DNA of 64,000 nt from Bacteroidota bacterium (GCA_016699695.1 CP065006.1:248001-312000); one strand, 5' to 3'. Counted from the first letter of the stretch, positions 28,749-39,572 are shown. Made by a program: numbers and translations. The notes: generated from the letters alone by a model not told the origin.

Positions 28749-31700
28749 CTATTTTTTAATTTCTGTAAAACTCTCTCCTTCACGTGGTTTAACCTGCGAG
28801 TTAAAATACATGTCGTTAATGGCTTTTCCATTGAAGGTATACTCTGCCCCTCCCCATTTAAAGCGCACCTCGACAAACTCTTTCACTTCGCCTGATCGAA
28901 TAATAACATATCGGGTAGTGCTGCTGGTGTTATCGGAATAGGTTTCTTTTGTTACGCCTTCGCTATACTTTTGTTTGAGTTGCTCGAGGTACTTATCGCG
29001 TTCGCTGTCGCTACTGAATTTAGTTTGAGCTTTATCGCCTGAAGAAGAGGTAGAAGAATTTGATTGTGCATTCGCACTAGCAACTGGAGCCACCGCTACT
29101 GGTGCCACATTTGTTTTGCTTCCCTCCGACTTTGCCATGGATGCACGCACAGCTTCATCAATTTTACGTATTTGATTGCGGGGATATTCCTGTCCGGGAA
29201 TAAGTTCTAAAGCACTGTAATAGCTTTGTCTGGCTTTGCTCAGTTCTCCGGCCGAATAAAATTTGTCACCGCTACCTATCAGGGCATTGTACTGTTCTTG
29301 CTTGGATTTTTGTTTATTGCCTTCCTCTGCTTCCTGATTGGCAATCTGGTCGATTCTTTGTATTTGCGAAAGGGCTATAGCATCACCTGGTTTGTAATTG
29401 AGTGCATCCTGGTAACCAATTTTAGCGTTGGCATAATCGCGTGCTTTAAAGTAGGAGTCGGCTTTTGACATGCTTTCTTTGTACTTTGTTTCTGCCTCGC
29501 GCATGCGGGCATCTGCCAACTGCTGCTCTGCAACAAGCTGATTTATTTTTTCTATTTGCTGCGCAGGATATACTTCTGAAGGTTTTATTTGTCGTGCTTT
29601 GTTGTATTCGGTAGTAGCAAAAGAATACGATTTTTCGTTAAAATACCTGTCGGCCAGGCTGATAGTCATGTTGTATTGGTTTTCGATTTCCTGCTGCTCT
29701 GTTTTCTGGCGCGAACGTTCGGTTTGCAATGCACTAATCTCGTTCAGCTTTTGCTGCGGATAGGTTTGCTCCGGCATTAAAGCCAATGCCCTGTTGTAGT
29801 TTTGCACAGCCATTTCGTAGTTCTGACTGGCAAATTGCTGGTCTGCCTCTGCTACCAATTTATTGTAGTTCTCGACTAATTGCTCGCGCGAAGCATCTGA
29901 AATCATTTTATTGATTTCGTTAATCCTTTGCTGAGGGTATGTTTTTTCTGGCATTACTTGCTGGGCTTGTCCAAAAAGGTTTTTGGCCAGATCATAATTT
30001 TTATTGGTGGTTTCTTTCTCAGCTTGGGCTACCAACTCGTTGTAACGGGTTTCTATTGCATTTTTCGATTCATTCGAAATCATTTGATTGATCTCGTTGA
30101 TGCGCTTTTGCGGATAAGGATTTTCTGGCATAACCAGCATGGCTTGGTTATAAAGTGTTTTTGCCTGTTCGTAGTTTTTTTGATCAACCTGTTGCTCGGC
30201 TTGTTGCGCCAGTTCGCTGTATTTCGCCTGCTGGGAAAGCTTAGCCTGCTCGTTGATTTTCTGATTTATTTCGTTTAGTTTTTGAGCTGGATAAGTTTTC
30301 TCTGGCATCACCGTTTGTGCCTGGGAGTATTTCGATCTGGCTCCTTCCCAGTTTTGCTGGCCGAAAAGCTGATCGCCTTCTGTGACTATTTTAATATACT
30401 CTGCCTCTTTGGAAAGTCCGGCGAGAAGATTCTCAATGGTTGCAAGCTGGTTGCGTGGGTAAGTCTCTGCAGGATAGAGCTGCGATGCCTCCTGGTATTT
30501 TACTTTGCTGCTTTCGTAATTTTTAGCTTGAAACATTCCGTCACCTTCTTGTACAAGTTGATTATAGCGGGCACGTACTTCCTGGTCTTCTTTTTCACGT
30601 TTCTTTTGTTCCGCTAAAAGCTTTTCACTTTCAGCCAGCTTACTTAAGGCCTGAGTATCGTTTGGCTTCGAAAGCAAGGCTTGCTGAAATGCTGTAATGG
30701 CTCCGGGATAATCTTTCTGCAATTTCTTCGACTCGCCCAAAGCCATATCCTGGGTGTATTGCTTCTCGACAGCAGCTTTTTGTGCCTGTTGTGCCTCAAC
30801 AATCAGGTTTTTTATTTTGCCAATCTGCTGCTGGGCATAGGGATCGGCAGGTTTGAAGGAAAGCGCCTGCTCATAAGCTGCGCTTGCTTCGTTGTATTTC
30901 GATTGAGCGAACAATGCATTGCCGCTGGCAATAGCTTCGTTGTATTTACGCTCAATTTCAGCTTTCTGATCTGCCTGAATTTTTTGTTGTTTCTGAACTT
31001 CGAGTTTCTGGGCTTCGGCAAGTTTTTGACGTGGTAAGGTTTCGTTTGGCTTTAAGGCCATCGCGGCCTTATAATGCTCCTGGGCTTTAAGGTAATCGGT
31101 TTGTGCCATCGAGGCATTGGCGTTGGCTAGAGCATCGTCATAGGCCTTATTAATACGCTCCTGCTCTGCCAGATCTTGCTGCTGCTTTTTAAGTGCCTGC
31201 TGCGATTCGGCAACTTTCTGACTGGCCAGCAGGTCACCCGGTTTGGCAGCAGAGGCCTTCTCAAACATTTGCTGTGCAAGCGGGTAATTCTTCGCCGCCA
31301 ACGCAGCATTGCCCTGCTTCATAAAATCGTTGTAGGCTTCATTTGTAGCTTGCTGCTTCTGAAGCTCAGCCTGCTGTTGAGCGGCCTGATTGTTAATTTC
31401 GTTGATTTTCTGCTGAGGATAGCCTGCGGCAGGGTTAATTTTTTGAGCCTCGACATAACGCTGTTTGGCTGCAACAGGATTATTTTGTGCCAAAAACTGA
31501 TCGCCTTCTTTAATAAGCTGATCGTACCGTGCACTTGTCGATTGCTGGGTGGTGATATTTTTCTGTGCCTGAGCTATCTGGCGCTTCACACCCGCATCGT
31601 TCGGATAAACTTTTAAGGCTTCCTGGTAGAGTTTAATGGATTCTTCGAAATTACCCTCGTTAAACGCTTTGTCGGCAGCAAGTTTTTCTTCCTGAAATTT

Positions 31701-32195
31701 ATCTTGCTTACACTTTTCTATACCCTGATAAGCCGATGCAAAGCGCGATTGCATTTTATCGGCATAGGCCTTGTCGGAAACAAAATTCCCAAAACCGGCA
31801 TCGTATTGAATAAAATCGACCGGCTCAGAAAAAACCGATACATCGGCTCCATCACAATTTTCAACCAGCGACATGGCAAATTCCTTGCGAAGGTTTCTTT
31901 GAAACTCCGGCGATACCTCTGTTTTAAAATCGATTCGCTTCTGAATCATTCCCTGTTTGGTCACCACAATTTTATAGTCCTTGCCGAAATCGAGGTTAAA
32001 ACTGATTATACCTTTAGCATCGGAAGTGGCTGTTTTTACTTTGGTTCCATTCTCAAACAATTCGGCCCTTGCCGCATCGATCGGACTGCCTGTGGCGCTT
32101 TCAACAAAACAGACGACTTCGAGAGAATTTGTCTGGGCAAAACTATGGATAGAGTAAAAAATCAAAAATAGAAGGGGTAAAAATATCTTATTCAT
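28749..32195 (-). CDS. Large exported protein with 14 TPR-like repeats
   Basis: A 1148-residue protein. A signal peptide (MNKIFLPLLFLIFYSIHSFAQ) leads a carboxypeptidase-regulatory-like beta domain (about 22-110: VVCFVESATGSPIDAA, SFNLDFGKDYKIVV). From about 165 to 1000 I count 14 repeats of roughly 60 residues, each with a TPR-like helix pair of the form F-x3-NYxxAxxxYxxAxxxxP followed by YPxxKINEIN and a Gln-rich linker coil. The C-terminal 120 residues after a Ser/Ala linker form a beta domain (TTRYVIIRSGEVKEFVEVRF). It is probably periplasmic or outer-membrane linked. The neighbours are also envelope genes. Similar domains occur in proteins next to T9SS parts, but a specific role is not known. 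Confidence 0.8.
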   Translation of the reverse strand: MNKIFLPLLFLIFYSIHSFAQTNSLEVVCFVESATGSPIDAARAELFENGTKVKTATSDAKGIISFNLDFGKDYKIVVTKQGMIQKRIDFKTEVSPEFQRNLRKEFAMSLVENCDGADVSVFSEPVDFIQYDAGFGNFVSDKAYADKMQSRFASAYQGIEKCKQDKFQEEKLAADKAFNEGNFEESIKLYQEALKVYPNDAGVKRQIAQAQKNITTQQSTSARYDQLIKEGDQFLAQNNPVAAKQRYVEAQKINPAAGYPQQKINEINNQAAQQQAELQKQQATNEAYNDFMKQGNAALAAKNYPLAQQMFEKASAAKPGDLLASQKVAESQQALKKQQQDLAEQERINKAYDDALANANASMAQTDYLKAQEHYKAAMALKPNETLPRQKLAEAQKLEVQKQQKIQADQKAEIERKYNEAIASGNALFAQSKYNEASAAYEQALSFKPADPYAQQQIGKIKNLIVEAQQAQKAAVEKQYTQDMALGESKKLQKDYPGAITAFQQALLSKPNDTQALSKLAESEKLLAEQKKREKEDQEVRARYNQLVQEGDGMFQAKNYESSKVKYQEASQLYPAETYPRNQLATIENLLAGLSKEAEYIKIVTEGDQLFGQQNWEGARSKYSQAQTVMPEKTYPAQKLNEINQKINEQAKLSQQAKYSELAQQAEQQVDQKNYEQAKTLYNQAMLVMPENPYPQKRINEINQMISNESKNAIETRYNELVAQAEKETTNKNYDLAKNLFGQAQQVMPEKTYPQQRINEINKMISDASREQLVENYNKLVAEADQQFASQNYEMAVQNYNRALALMPEQTYPQQKLNEISALQTERSRQKTEQQEIENQYNMTISLADRYFNEKSYSFATTEYNKARQIKPSEVYPAQQIEKINQLVAEQQLADARMREAETKYKESMSKADSYFKARDYANAKIGYQDALNYKPGDAIALSQIQRIDQIANQEAEEGNKQKSKQEQYNALIGSGDKFYSAGELSKARQSYYSALELIPGQEYPRNQIRKIDEAVRASMAKSEGSKTNVAPVAVAPVASANAQSNSSTSSSGDKAQTKFSSDSERDKYLEQLKQKYSEGVTKETYSDNTSSTTRYVIIRSGEVKEFVEVRFKWGGAEYTFNGKAINDMYFNSQVKPREGESFTEIKK

Positions 32196-32257
32196 TGCAA
32201 AAGCTTGTCGATTTATGCGATAAGTTACGAAAAAGTAAAAAATATGTTGTTACATTT

Positions 32258-34429
32258 TTATTGAACTAATAATTTCTGCACAGCCAGCTGCTTATTGTCT
32301 TGTATTACAGACAATACATACACTCCTGCCGGCAGATTGTGTTCGACAGGTATATTGGGTTCCGGATTATACCAATCCTGGTGGTAAACTGGTCTGCCAC
32401 CGATGTCATGAATTCTCACGCTCACTTTACCGCTTACTTCGGTTTTAAAAAGAATTTGTAATTGCTGTGAGGATGGATTGGGGTACAAGAGAATGGGACT
32501 CGTAAAGGAGGTATCAGGCAATACACCTTTCACAGGTAAAAAATCGAATGCCAACATTTCAATGGCTAGTTTGGCCGGATAAGCTTGACCATCGCGTTGA
32601 AGCATTTGCCAATTACCATCGAAATATGTAAATGCAGAATTATTTTCGTTGAGGGCAGGTACTACTTTTACCGCAAAAGTGTCTGCCTCATAAGCTATAC
32701 GGTAACCAAAATAAAAGGTGTTCTTCACTAAAATAGTGGAATCAAAATCGAGGAATAGGGTATCTAAAGCCTCCAGATCAGCAATAAGAATTGCTTTTTC
32801 ATACAAGATACTGCCAGGGTTTAAATTGTCTTGCCACAGAGTAAACATTACTTTCTGAGTTGTATCCGAAGAATACACCTTAGCAAGCTGAATATTTGCC
32901 CCGTAAAGGTATTTACTGCCATTAATTGCAAAACGTTCTGCAAAAATTGAGTCTAGCAAATAATTATGTCCGGAAACATAACCCCAGCCCAGTTCCTGAA
33001 GCACCAGCTCAGTTGAATCGTGCGGCAAAATATTCGTAATTATTTCTGCTGTTTCTCTAAATTTCGACGATGGATCGTATCCAACACAGGTTAACACATT
33101 CAAATTCTTTGGGTCGAGCCAGGCCTTTAGCTGCGCATGGGCCGGGGCGTAATCGTTATATGCCCTGGAGAATTTCTGGTAATAATCCGTAATCGGATCT
33201 GAACAGGTTTCGCCTCCGCCCGTTAAGGTTCCAATCAGTAAAAGTTCGGACGAAATAAGGCCTGCACCTGAACTCCCATTTTCCGAACTTCCTTTTTCGT
33301 AATCATTCACCAGCCAGTGTGCGGCCGGGTTAAACCCGGTAAAAGTTGATGTGACGATGGCATCCTCGTCTATTGAAACCTTCTTAATGTCACCCTGTGG
33401 ATGATGCAGGACAAAATTGCCGGTTGAAGCCACACCCCTTGCATCCCAACCCGAATAATAAACCTTGTAATCAGGCGGAAGCTTTTCACTTAAGCGCAGT
33501 AACAAAAAATCGAGGCTATCGGGAAATACACCATAAAAACCTGCACTTACAATACTTGCACCAGAAACCGATTGCAAGGGCACATCTTCGTTTTCGCAGG
33601 TAGGACTTTCGTAATTGAAATCGAATACCGCATTGTTGGCTGTATATTCACTACTGAAGCAATGGGCAGCAGTAAGCACATAGGGTGTTTCGTCGCGGTC
33701 GAGATTATTCAGCAAGGTGCCTGTGCAGCGGCGCGATCCCTGGTAAATAATGCGGCAAACCGCTCTTTTCTGCAATTGAATAGCAAACCCAGTTTCGCAA
33801 TTAACATTAAGGTGACAATCGGCCGACCGGCCAAACCACTGATCGGAAGTACTCTTGGGCACAATGTCAGTTTGTGGTTCAACTCCTATTCTGCCTAGTT
33901 CAAACAAGCCAAATTTGTTTGCATAGAGAGGAACCTGCAATTCGAGGTAAACTTCAGAAGCTTCGATAAGCGTGGTAGAGAGGCTCTTCCATGGTTTATT
34001 GTTCAGGTGTGTAAACGCGCCCAGTATTTTCGATTGCGATGCATTGTAAATAAAAAGTCTGCACCCGGGTATTAACTCGTACTGACTGAATAGAAAGTTA
34101 TAGGAGCGTGCATTTTCGGCCTTTATCTTCAATAACCAAACTCTTTTATTCTGTTCTGCAAAATCAATCCACACACCGAAATCCTCTGTATTCACCGATA
34201 CATCCACGGTTGCAGCAAATTGGTCGGTCTTAAAATCGACTTCAAGTGCCTTTTTCTTTTCGGAAATAGGAAGGGCTTGCACAGAAATCTCAAGAACCGG
34301 AACAAACAAGGTATCGGCAATCGGTTTGTAGAACGGGTGACCTCCATGACTTACCTGACCCAGAAGTTGGTTCTGGGTAGTGATGCACAAAATACTTAAA
34401 AAGCTGATAATAACTGCGAAATGTTTCAT
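32258..34429 (-). CDS. Secreted trypsin-like serine protease with T9SS sorting domain
   Basis: A 723-residue exported protein. The signal peptide (about 1-25) is followed by a beta prodomain, then an S1-type protease domain resembling lysyl endopeptidases (about 200-455). The triad is visible: His in VLTAAHCFSS, Asp in DSLDFLLLRL, Ser in ENGSSGAGL. A beta-rich region follows, then a type A C-terminal sorting domain of about 80 residues (LLYPNPSSQQLQILF, GRPVYHQDW, LPAGVYVLSV). This domain directs transport by the type IX secretion system, so the protease should be released or fixed on the cell surface. The substrate is unknown. It is transcribed alone, 62 bp before the repeat protein. Confidence 0.88.
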   Translation of the reverse strand: MKHFAVIISFLSILCITTQNQLLGQVSHGGHPFYKPIADTLFVPVLEISVQALPISEKKKALEVDFKTDQFAATVDVSVNTEDFGVWIDFAEQNKRVWLLKIKAENARSYNFLFSQYELIPGCRLFIYNASQSKILGAFTHLNNKPWKSLSTTLIEASEVYLELQVPLYANKFGLFELGRIGVEPQTDIVPKSTSDQWFGRSADCHLNVNCETGFAIQLQKRAVCRIIYQGSRRCTGTLLNNLDRDETPYVLTAAHCFSSEYTANNAVFDFNYESPTCENEDVPLQSVSGASIVSAGFYGVFPDSLDFLLLRLSEKLPPDYKVYYSGWDARGVASTGNFVLHHPQGDIKKVSIDEDAIVTSTFTGFNPAAHWLVNDYEKGSSENGSSGAGLISSELLLIGTLTGGGETCSDPITDYYQKFSRAYNDYAPAHAQLKAWLDPKNLNVLTCVGYDPSSKFRETAEIITNILPHDSTELVLQELGWGYVSGHNYLLDSIFAERFAINGSKYLYGANIQLAKVYSSDTTQKVMFTLWQDNLNPGSILYEKAILIADLEALDTLFLDFDSTILVKNTFYFGYRIAYEADTFAVKVVPALNENNSAFTYFDGNWQMLQRDGQAYPAKLAIEMLAFDFLPVKGVLPDTSFTSPILLYPNPSSQQLQILFKTEVSGKVSVRIHDIGGRPVYHQDWYNPEPNIPVEHNLPAGVYVLSVIQDNKQLAVQKLLVQ

Positions 34430-34515
34430 GAACAGAATTCGATAATTGAAGTGGCGACTAAATTAGTAATGATTTAGGTATTATATTCGCTTGGTATAAA
34501 ATATAAAGTTTGTAA

Positions 34516-35430
34516 ATGAAGTACTGCTATGCATTAATTCTGGCAACAATGTGCTTATTTCAAGTCCTTGCGCAGCAAACTGAACTTGATAATAAAAGCA
34601 TTGGTTACCTTGGCTTCGATTACGCATCGAATACCAATACCTTTGGGGTAACGGTGAATGAAGTAAAGCAACCCAGCTTTCTTTTCTCAGGTAGTTATTT
34701 ATCGAAATACAATTTCGATTTGAATTATTCCTATTTTCTTACCGACAATGCAGACTCAAACTACTCCAAACCAGCTGAAGAACATAACCTGGGATTAGGA
34801 TACAACCTTCAGCTTACGGAGCGAATAAGTATTTATCCGAGCTACACCCACTTAATTCATAGTAAAAACTCCTATGCGCTCAAATCTATTTTTAACGACA
34901 TTGCTCAAACCGACCTTTTTTACAACACAAACTATTACTCCTCTGCATTAACATTGAGCTATTTATGGGGCCAGAACAACATGTTTTATGGCTCGTGGTA
35001 CAATGCTGCGGAAATTACCTTCGAAAAGTTTTTACACCCCAAAGCCATGCTTAATCTTCAGCTTGGCATGGGGATCAATTACAGCGATAACAACTATTAT
35101 AATAAGGTGCTTTACGACAATTGGGGCTATGAGGATTTTACCAGCTGGATCAGGCAAAATTATCCGAGAAGAGCCGAGATATTAATAGAACGTATTGGCA
35201 TAGAGGGTTTTGATATTATAAAAAATTATATATATACACAAAACGAATCGCTGTTTACTCCTGATTATACTTTTACAACCCTCGATTTCATGCTTCCTGC
35301 ATATTATTATCTCAACGATATAAGTTTTTCATTTACAGTGTATTTACATATGCCAATTAGCGAGAATGCCCTCTATGAACAATATACCTCGCTTATGTTT
35401 ATGGCGGGTATTGGTTATATAATCCAGTAA
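34516..35430 (+). CDS. Outer-membrane beta-barrel-like protein
   Basis: A 304-residue protein with a signal peptide (MKYCYALILATMCLFQVLAQ). The mature chain is full of alternating aromatic/polar strands (SFLFSGSYLSKYNFDLNYSY, ISIYPSYTHL, YYSSALTLSYLW), a large content of Tyr and Asn, and ends YIIQ after MFMAGIGY, as outer-membrane barrels do. No family name can be given. It is divergent from the protease and 115 bp before the sensor kinase. Confidence 0.65.
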   Translation: MKYCYALILATMCLFQVLAQQTELDNKSIGYLGFDYASNTNTFGVTVNEVKQPSFLFSGSYLSKYNFDLNYSYFLTDNADSNYSKPAEEHNLGLGYNLQLTERISIYPSYTHLIHSKNSYALKSIFNDIAQTDLFYNTNYYSSALTLSYLWGQNNMFYGSWYNAAEITFEKFLHPKAMLNLQLGMGINYSDNNYYNKVLYDNWGYEDFTSWIRQNYPRRAEILIERIGIEGFDIIKNYIYTQNESLFTPDYTFTTLDFMLPAYYYLNDISFSFTVYLHMPISENALYEQYTSLMFMAGIGYIIQ

Positions 35431-35545
35431 ACCCATTCTGGTGAACCTCGAAAGCTGTTTACAATTCTATCGAAATTCTGAATAAAAAGTTTATATTTAG
35501 GATAATAATGTCTGGAAATGATGTTTATTGCCGATTATACATGAT

Positions 35546-38500
35546 ATGCAAACTAAAGTGCGACAATCGATTTTTGTTTTCTGGATGTTCATTTTCTGTT
35601 TCTTATTTCAGAATGAACAAATCACTTTTGCCCAATCTGATTTTCAACCACCCAAACCTATTTTTTACCATTACACCATTAACCAGGGGCTTTCGCAACA
35701 GATTATCCGGTCGATAAGCCAGGATGCAACAGGTTTTTTATGGATAGCCACCGAAGATGGCCTTAACCGTTTTGATGGCTATGAATTTGTAAATTACTAC
35801 AACGACATAGACAACCCCAATTCATTACCCGACAATTTTATTTATTCGCTGGTGGCATCCTCCGATGGTGGTTTGTGGATTGGCACCAATACCAGAGGAG
35901 TTGCAAAATACAATACTTCCTCCAATACCTTCAGTACAATTCAACCGAAAGAGGCGCCTGATTCATTTCTGTTTCAATCCAGAATTTATGCCTTGCTCGA
36001 AACACCCGACAAAAAATTATGGATTGGCACCTACAATCATGGTTTGTATCGATACGATATGGTAACTAGCAAATTGATAGTATTCAGACACGAGCCAGGC
36101 AGTATTGGTTCTCTTCCCTCAAATACCATCTTTGCTCTTAGCTACGATCCTTTCGAAAATCTTTGGATACGCACCGACAAGCATTTGTGTGGATATGATT
36201 CGAAAAACAATTCGTTTAAAATTTTCGATCTTCCGGGTGAACTCATCAATGCCGATTTCACAGGGTCGATGATAAGCGATGAGAATGGCCTGCTCTGGAC
36301 CTCTTGCGAAAAAGGGCTTGTGAAGTTTAATACAAAGACTAATCAATTCGAGATAATTCCTATTGAAAACGACAGGGGGAAATCGATAGAGATTATTGAA
36401 ATCATTGAACAAAACTCCGAATATCTTTGGTTAGGAACCTATTCCGGAATATACCTTTATCATAAAAATACAGGCAGTTTATTGAACTTCTGCCATGTTC
36501 CGCTCAAAGAAAAAACCCTCTCGCAAGATGTGGTAATCTCTCTCTACCTCGATAAAACCGGATCGCTTTGGGCGGGTACCGGTAGTGCAGGATTGAACAA
36601 ACTCAACATCAATTCGAAACAATTTACGCTCTATCAGCAGATTCCTGGTAATTCCCAATCTATTTCGGACAACCTGATACGTTCCCTTCTGGTCGACAAC
36701 CAAAACAAAATCTGGGTTGGAGGGGTATCAGGAACTATTGATGTAATTAATCGCAATACACAGCAAATCAAACAAATTAAAGGTCCGGCAGGAGATAAAT
36801 CCGAAGGTGTCGTTGGTTTTAGCAATTGTTTTATGGAGCGTAGCAATGGAGAAATCTGGGTTGCAACCTGGGGCCAGGGAATTTCCATTTACAATCTTCA
36901 GGGTTCGTTGCTGAAAAAATTCGACGACCAACTGTTAGATAATGGGCAAGGTGACCTGGATAGAATCATCCATCAGCTTACCGAAGATAGTTTTGGTAAC
37001 ATTTGGATAGGAACCGAAACCGGACTCATACTTTACAATCCTGAGTTGAATGAAGTTCGAAAATTTGTTCATAACCCACAAGATAATAAGTCCATTACGC
37101 CATATGGGGTTCAGTCGAATTGCATAATTGTCGATGCATACAACAATGTATGGGTTGGCACCTGGGGAGGTTTGAACCGCTTAACTCCCGGGAACGCGAA
37201 AGAAAATAGTTTCAATGCGGAATATACTATTTCAAGGTATACACGCCAATCAGGAATGAAAAATACTATAGGCGATAACCGCATTATTTCAATGGCCTAT
37301 CATGCCCAAAACAACCCAAACGAAATACTGGCTGGTACTTACGGGGCAGGACTGAACCGAGTAAGTTTCAATCCGGAATTGCCTGATAAAATAAACGTTG
37401 AAATCTATGGCAGAAACGAAGGCCTTGCAAACAGTGTGATTTACACCATCGAATACGATGCTGAAGTGAATGCCTGGCTGGGAACCAACCGGGGTCTCTC
37501 GCGCATAAACCTCCAAACAGGACAAATCAATAATTTTTACGAAAACGATGGTCTCCAATCCGATCAATTCTACTGGGGTGCTTCATGCACTGGCAACAAC
37601 AATGAATTATTATTCGGAGGAGTCAACGGATTCAATGTGTTTCAGCCTGCTGAAATTATTAGCGACTCCACCTTACCACGAATCGTATTTACAAAGCTTA
37701 AAATATTCAACAAACCAATCGAAATTGGTGAGGTCTTAAACAACCGTATTGTACTACCAACCAATTTAAACCAAACAAGCAAAATTATTCTGAAGCACAG
37801 CGAAAAAGTGATTAGTATTGAATTCGCCGGATTACACTTTGTTCACCCCGATGACAACAGATACCAATACAAACTGGCAGGTTTTGATACCGGGTGGGTA
37901 TCGACAAACGGCAACCAGAGAACGGCCACCTATACCAATCTTGCACCAGGCAAATATGTATTTAGTGTAAGGGCATCTAATTTCGATGGAGCCTGGTCTG
38001 AGCAACCTAAAAGCCTTATTATACAAATAGTACCACCCTTCTGGATTCGAACCTGGTTTCGTGTTGTTTTAATTGCACTGGTTCTAAGTGCAATATTTTT
38101 CATAGTAAGACTTCGCACGATACGCATTCTCGAATTAAATAAAATACTGGAGAAAAAAGTTTTGGAACGCACGAGCGAATTGTCGGAGAAAAACTACCAA
38201 CTTACCGAACAAGCCCACGAAATAAAGACTACCAACGATGATTTGAAATCGAAACAGCAACAACTGTTAGACCAGGCCAAACAGCTTGCCGAGCAAAAAG
38301 AAGCGCTGACAAAAGCAAATCAAACGAAAGACAAGCTTTTTTCGATTATTGCACACGATTTAAAAGATCCGATTAACAATGCAAAAGGTTATGCCGATTT
38401 ACTCATTTATCGCTACGACCATTATAACGATGAAAAGAAGAAGAACCTCCTGGCAAGTTTGGGAAATTCAATCGAATCGATCTATAATTTGCTGATTACC

Positions 38501-39019
38501 CTTTTAAACTGGTCGGGTACTGAATATGGCAGAATTATTTTCGAACCTCATCCGCATATGCTCAACCAGGTGTTGGCCGAAAGTATCCACCAGGTGCAAA
38601 AAGCAGCTAAGAAGAAGGGTGTGAGCATAATCAGCCATACCGAATTATGCCAAATTCAGATTGAAATTGACAGAAACCTGATTGACACAGCCCTGCACCA
38701 TTTATTGCACAATGCCATTAAATATTCACCTAAAAACAGTCAGGTTATCGTTAGCTGCGAATGCACCGAAGAACTAGCCCATATTCGCATCAGTGATACT
38801 GGATCTAGCTTGTCGCCCGCCATGATCGACCAACTTTTAAAGGACGAACAACCTCTGCCAACTCTTGGAACCACGAACGAAACAGGGCTTGGGCTAGGAT
38901 TTGCCATCAGTAAAAAATACATCGAAAAACATAATGGCAGGATTTGGATCGAAAACAATAATGAGGCAGGCAGTACAGTAATTTTTGAAATTCCACTTCG
39001 CCATCCTGTCGGTTCTTAA
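35546..39019 (+). CDS. One-protein periplasmic-sensing histidine kinase (Reg_prop, Y_Y_Y)
   Basis: A 1157-residue sensor of the Bacteroidota hybrid-type family but without a receiver or AraC domain. The signal/anchor at the N-terminus (VFWMFIFCFLFQ) leads about 14 two-component propeller repeats (LWIATEDGLNRFDGYEF, LWIGTNTRGVAKYN, IWVGGVSG and so on) making a periplasmic beta-propeller (about 40-710). A Y_Y_Y domain (about 750-825, ending FSVRASNFDGAWSEQP), one membrane helix (about 835-860), a coiled coil, HisKA with FSIIAHDLKDPINNAKG and HATPase with LLHNAIKYS and GLGLGFAISKKY follow. The G1 box is DTGSSLS, slightly unusual. ATG 35546 is preferred over a TTG at 35528. The target regulator is not in the window. 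Confidence 0.88.
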   Translation: MQTKVRQSIFVFWMFIFCFLFQNEQITFAQSDFQPPKPIFYHYTINQGLSQQIIRSISQDATGFLWIATEDGLNRFDGYEFVNYYNDIDNPNSLPDNFIYSLVASSDGGLWIGTNTRGVAKYNTSSNTFSTIQPKEAPDSFLFQSRIYALLETPDKKLWIGTYNHGLYRYDMVTSKLIVFRHEPGSIGSLPSNTIFALSYDPFENLWIRTDKHLCGYDSKNNSFKIFDLPGELINADFTGSMISDENGLLWTSCEKGLVKFNTKTNQFEIIPIENDRGKSIEIIEIIEQNSEYLWLGTYSGIYLYHKNTGSLLNFCHVPLKEKTLSQDVVISLYLDKTGSLWAGTGSAGLNKLNINSKQFTLYQQIPGNSQSISDNLIRSLLVDNQNKIWVGGVSGTIDVINRNTQQIKQIKGPAGDKSEGVVGFSNCFMERSNGEIWVATWGQGISIYNLQGSLLKKFDDQLLDNGQGDLDRIIHQLTEDSFGNIWIGTETGLILYNPELNEVRKFVHNPQDNKSITPYGVQSNCIIVDAYNNVWVGTWGGLNRLTPGNAKENSFNAEYTISRYTRQSGMKNTIGDNRIISMAYHAQNNPNEILAGTYGAGLNRVSFNPELPDKINVEIYGRNEGLANSVIYTIEYDAEVNAWLGTNRGLSRINLQTGQINNFYENDGLQSDQFYWGASCTGNNNELLFGGVNGFNVFQPAEIISDSTLPRIVFTKLKIFNKPIEIGEVLNNRIVLPTNLNQTSKIILKHSEKVISIEFAGLHFVHPDDNRYQYKLAGFDTGWVSTNGNQRTATYTNLAPGKYVFSVRASNFDGAWSEQPKSLIIQIVPPFWIRTWFRVVLIALVLSAIFFIVRLRTIRILELNKILEKKVLERTSELSEKNYQLTEQAHEIKTTNDDLKSKQQQLLDQAKQLAEQKEALTKANQTKDKLFSIIAHDLKDPINNAKGYADLLIYRYDHYNDEKKKNLLASLGNSIESIYNLLITLLNWSGTEYGRIIFEPHPHMLNQVLAESIHQVQKAAKKKGVSIISHTELCQIQIEIDRNLIDTALHHLLHNAIKYSPKNSQVIVSCECTEELAHIRISDTGSSLSPAMIDQLLKDEQPLPTLGTTNETGLGLGFAISKKYIEKHNGRIWIENNNEAGSTVIFEIPLRHPVGS

Positions 39020-39227
39020 AAATCATTCGCAATGCTTATTTTTTATCGAAGGAAAAAAGCACAATCTAATAAGTTTAACATTTTAAGACTGCGTAGATAC
39101 ATAGTTATGTGCTATTTTTAGCAAAAAAAATGTTAGCCTGGATAAGCAATTTATAAATACAAGAAGGCTAATTCTTATTCTGGAAAAAGATTACAAAGTT
39201 TTATACATTTAATAAACACTATTTTTT

Positions 39228-39542
39228 ATGAAAAAAATCTTTTATATAAGCATTCTTGCAGCATTTGCTTGCAAAAACCCCAGCCCTGAAGCAAAAACTT
39301 CCGAAGTGGAGGCTAAAACTGCACAAGTTGAAATAAGCATCGAGGGAATGACCTGTACAGGATGTGAAAACACCATTAATGCCAGCCTTAAAAGTATTCC
39401 GGGAGTTTCTTCAGTAGAATCGTCGCATTCAAAAGGAATAGCCAAGGTTGCATTCGAGCCTGAAAAAACCGATACTTCTGCTTTCAGGCATTTAATTACA
39501 GAAGCAGGTTACGATGTTGTGGCTATTCAAAACATCGAATAG
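39228..39542 (+). CDS. Secreted heavy-metal-associated (HMA) domain protein
   Basis: A 104-residue protein with a short signal and a lipobox-like end (ILAAFACKNP), then one HMA domain (about 33-100). The metal site is GMTCTGCENTI with the CxxC pair. Since it lies 30 bp before a respiratory operon that includes an SCO protein and a copper oxidase, a role in copper delivery in the periplasm is a reasonable inference. It may be a lipoprotein, but the lipobox is not perfect. Confidence 0.78.
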   Translation: MKKIFYISILAAFACKNPSPEAKTSEVEAKTAQVEISIEGMTCTGCENTINASLKSIPGVSSVESSHSKGIAKVAFEPEKTDTSAFRHLITEAGYDVVAIQNIE

Positions 39543-39572
39543 AAATTTTACAATTACGCCAAATAATCAGCA

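Noticed and set aside
29226..31616. Several hydrophobic plus-strand frames opposite the repeat protein
   Set aside because: They recur with the period of the repeats and are mirror translations of its Gln/Lys/Glu-rich coils, not genes.
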